Assembly: GCA_965371965.1 (NCBI GenBank)
Contig: CBDVAM010000094.1
Location: forward strand, 1 to 13,409
From: S146-42 sp965371965
GTDB lineage: Bacteria; Planctomycetota; Phycisphaerae; Phycisphaerales; UBA1924
Direction: 5' to 3'
DNA: 13,409 nt
The position numbers were made by a program, and so were the translations under genes. Positions within the stretch are counted from its first letter, which is position 1; every line of letters starts with the position of its first letter. Below are positions 13,376-13,409 of this stretch, in pieces. The notes under the pieces were generated by a model. It worked only from the letters and a program-made list of their open reading frames with translations. It was not told the origin of the DNA and made no database searches.

Positions 13376-13409
13376 AGCCACTCGTCACGAGTTGAGGTTA
13401 TACCCAGCC

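Overview
The window looks like a chromosomal piece of a Planctomycetota bacterium, most likely class Phycisphaerae. The evidence is high G+C over most of its length, a secreted protein ending in a 'GC-type' dockerin-like repeat pair (…DADDFFMYLDFFVAGCP), three small proteins with CPxCxYxLRG-type zinc ribbons, and many dispersed palindromic repeats between genes. This assignment is inferred from sequence style; no rRNA marker is present.

Bases 1-3800 form the most unusual part, a compact and less G+C-rich cassette. On the minus strand, an ImmA/IrrE-type metallopeptidase fused to a macro (ADP-ribose-binding) domain (1776-3092) is followed 36 bp later by a fusion of a P-loop nucleotide kinase to a short adenylosuccinate-synthetase-like enzyme (117-1739). 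In that enzyme the catalytic Asp of PurA is replaced by Ser, the hallmark of the phage 2-aminoadenine enzyme PurZ. Divergent from this pair, across a 65-bp gap, lies a 206-aa protein (3158-3778) that resembles DarT-related ADP-ribosyltransferases. An ADP-ribosyltransferase-like toxin candidate, a macro-domain protein with a protease and a modified-purine enzyme in one block suggest an undescribed toxin-antitoxin or anti-phage system. This is inference.

From about 4060 onward the sequence looks like ordinary host chromosome. It holds a secreted arylsulfotransferase-like beta-propeller protein (4124-5521, minus); a small DUF721/DciA-like protein (5862-6200); a one-TM protein of unknown function (6512-7039); a triple zinc-ribbon protein (7326-8219, minus), divergent from two overlapping paralogous zinc-ribbon membrane proteins (8250-8711 and 8708-9148); an SLC13/DASS-type transporter with two RCK_C domains (9359-11281, minus); and the ribosomal protein S12 methylthiotransferase RimO (11643-13271).

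The intergenic gaps are filled by three or four families of short G+C-rich palindromes, some acting as likely terminators and some contributing stop codons to neighbouring genes. Several host-type genes have a TAnnnT -10 box placed 6-7 bases before the start codon and no Shine-Dalgarno, which suggests leaderless transcripts. The cassette genes instead have clear Shine-Dalgarno sequences.
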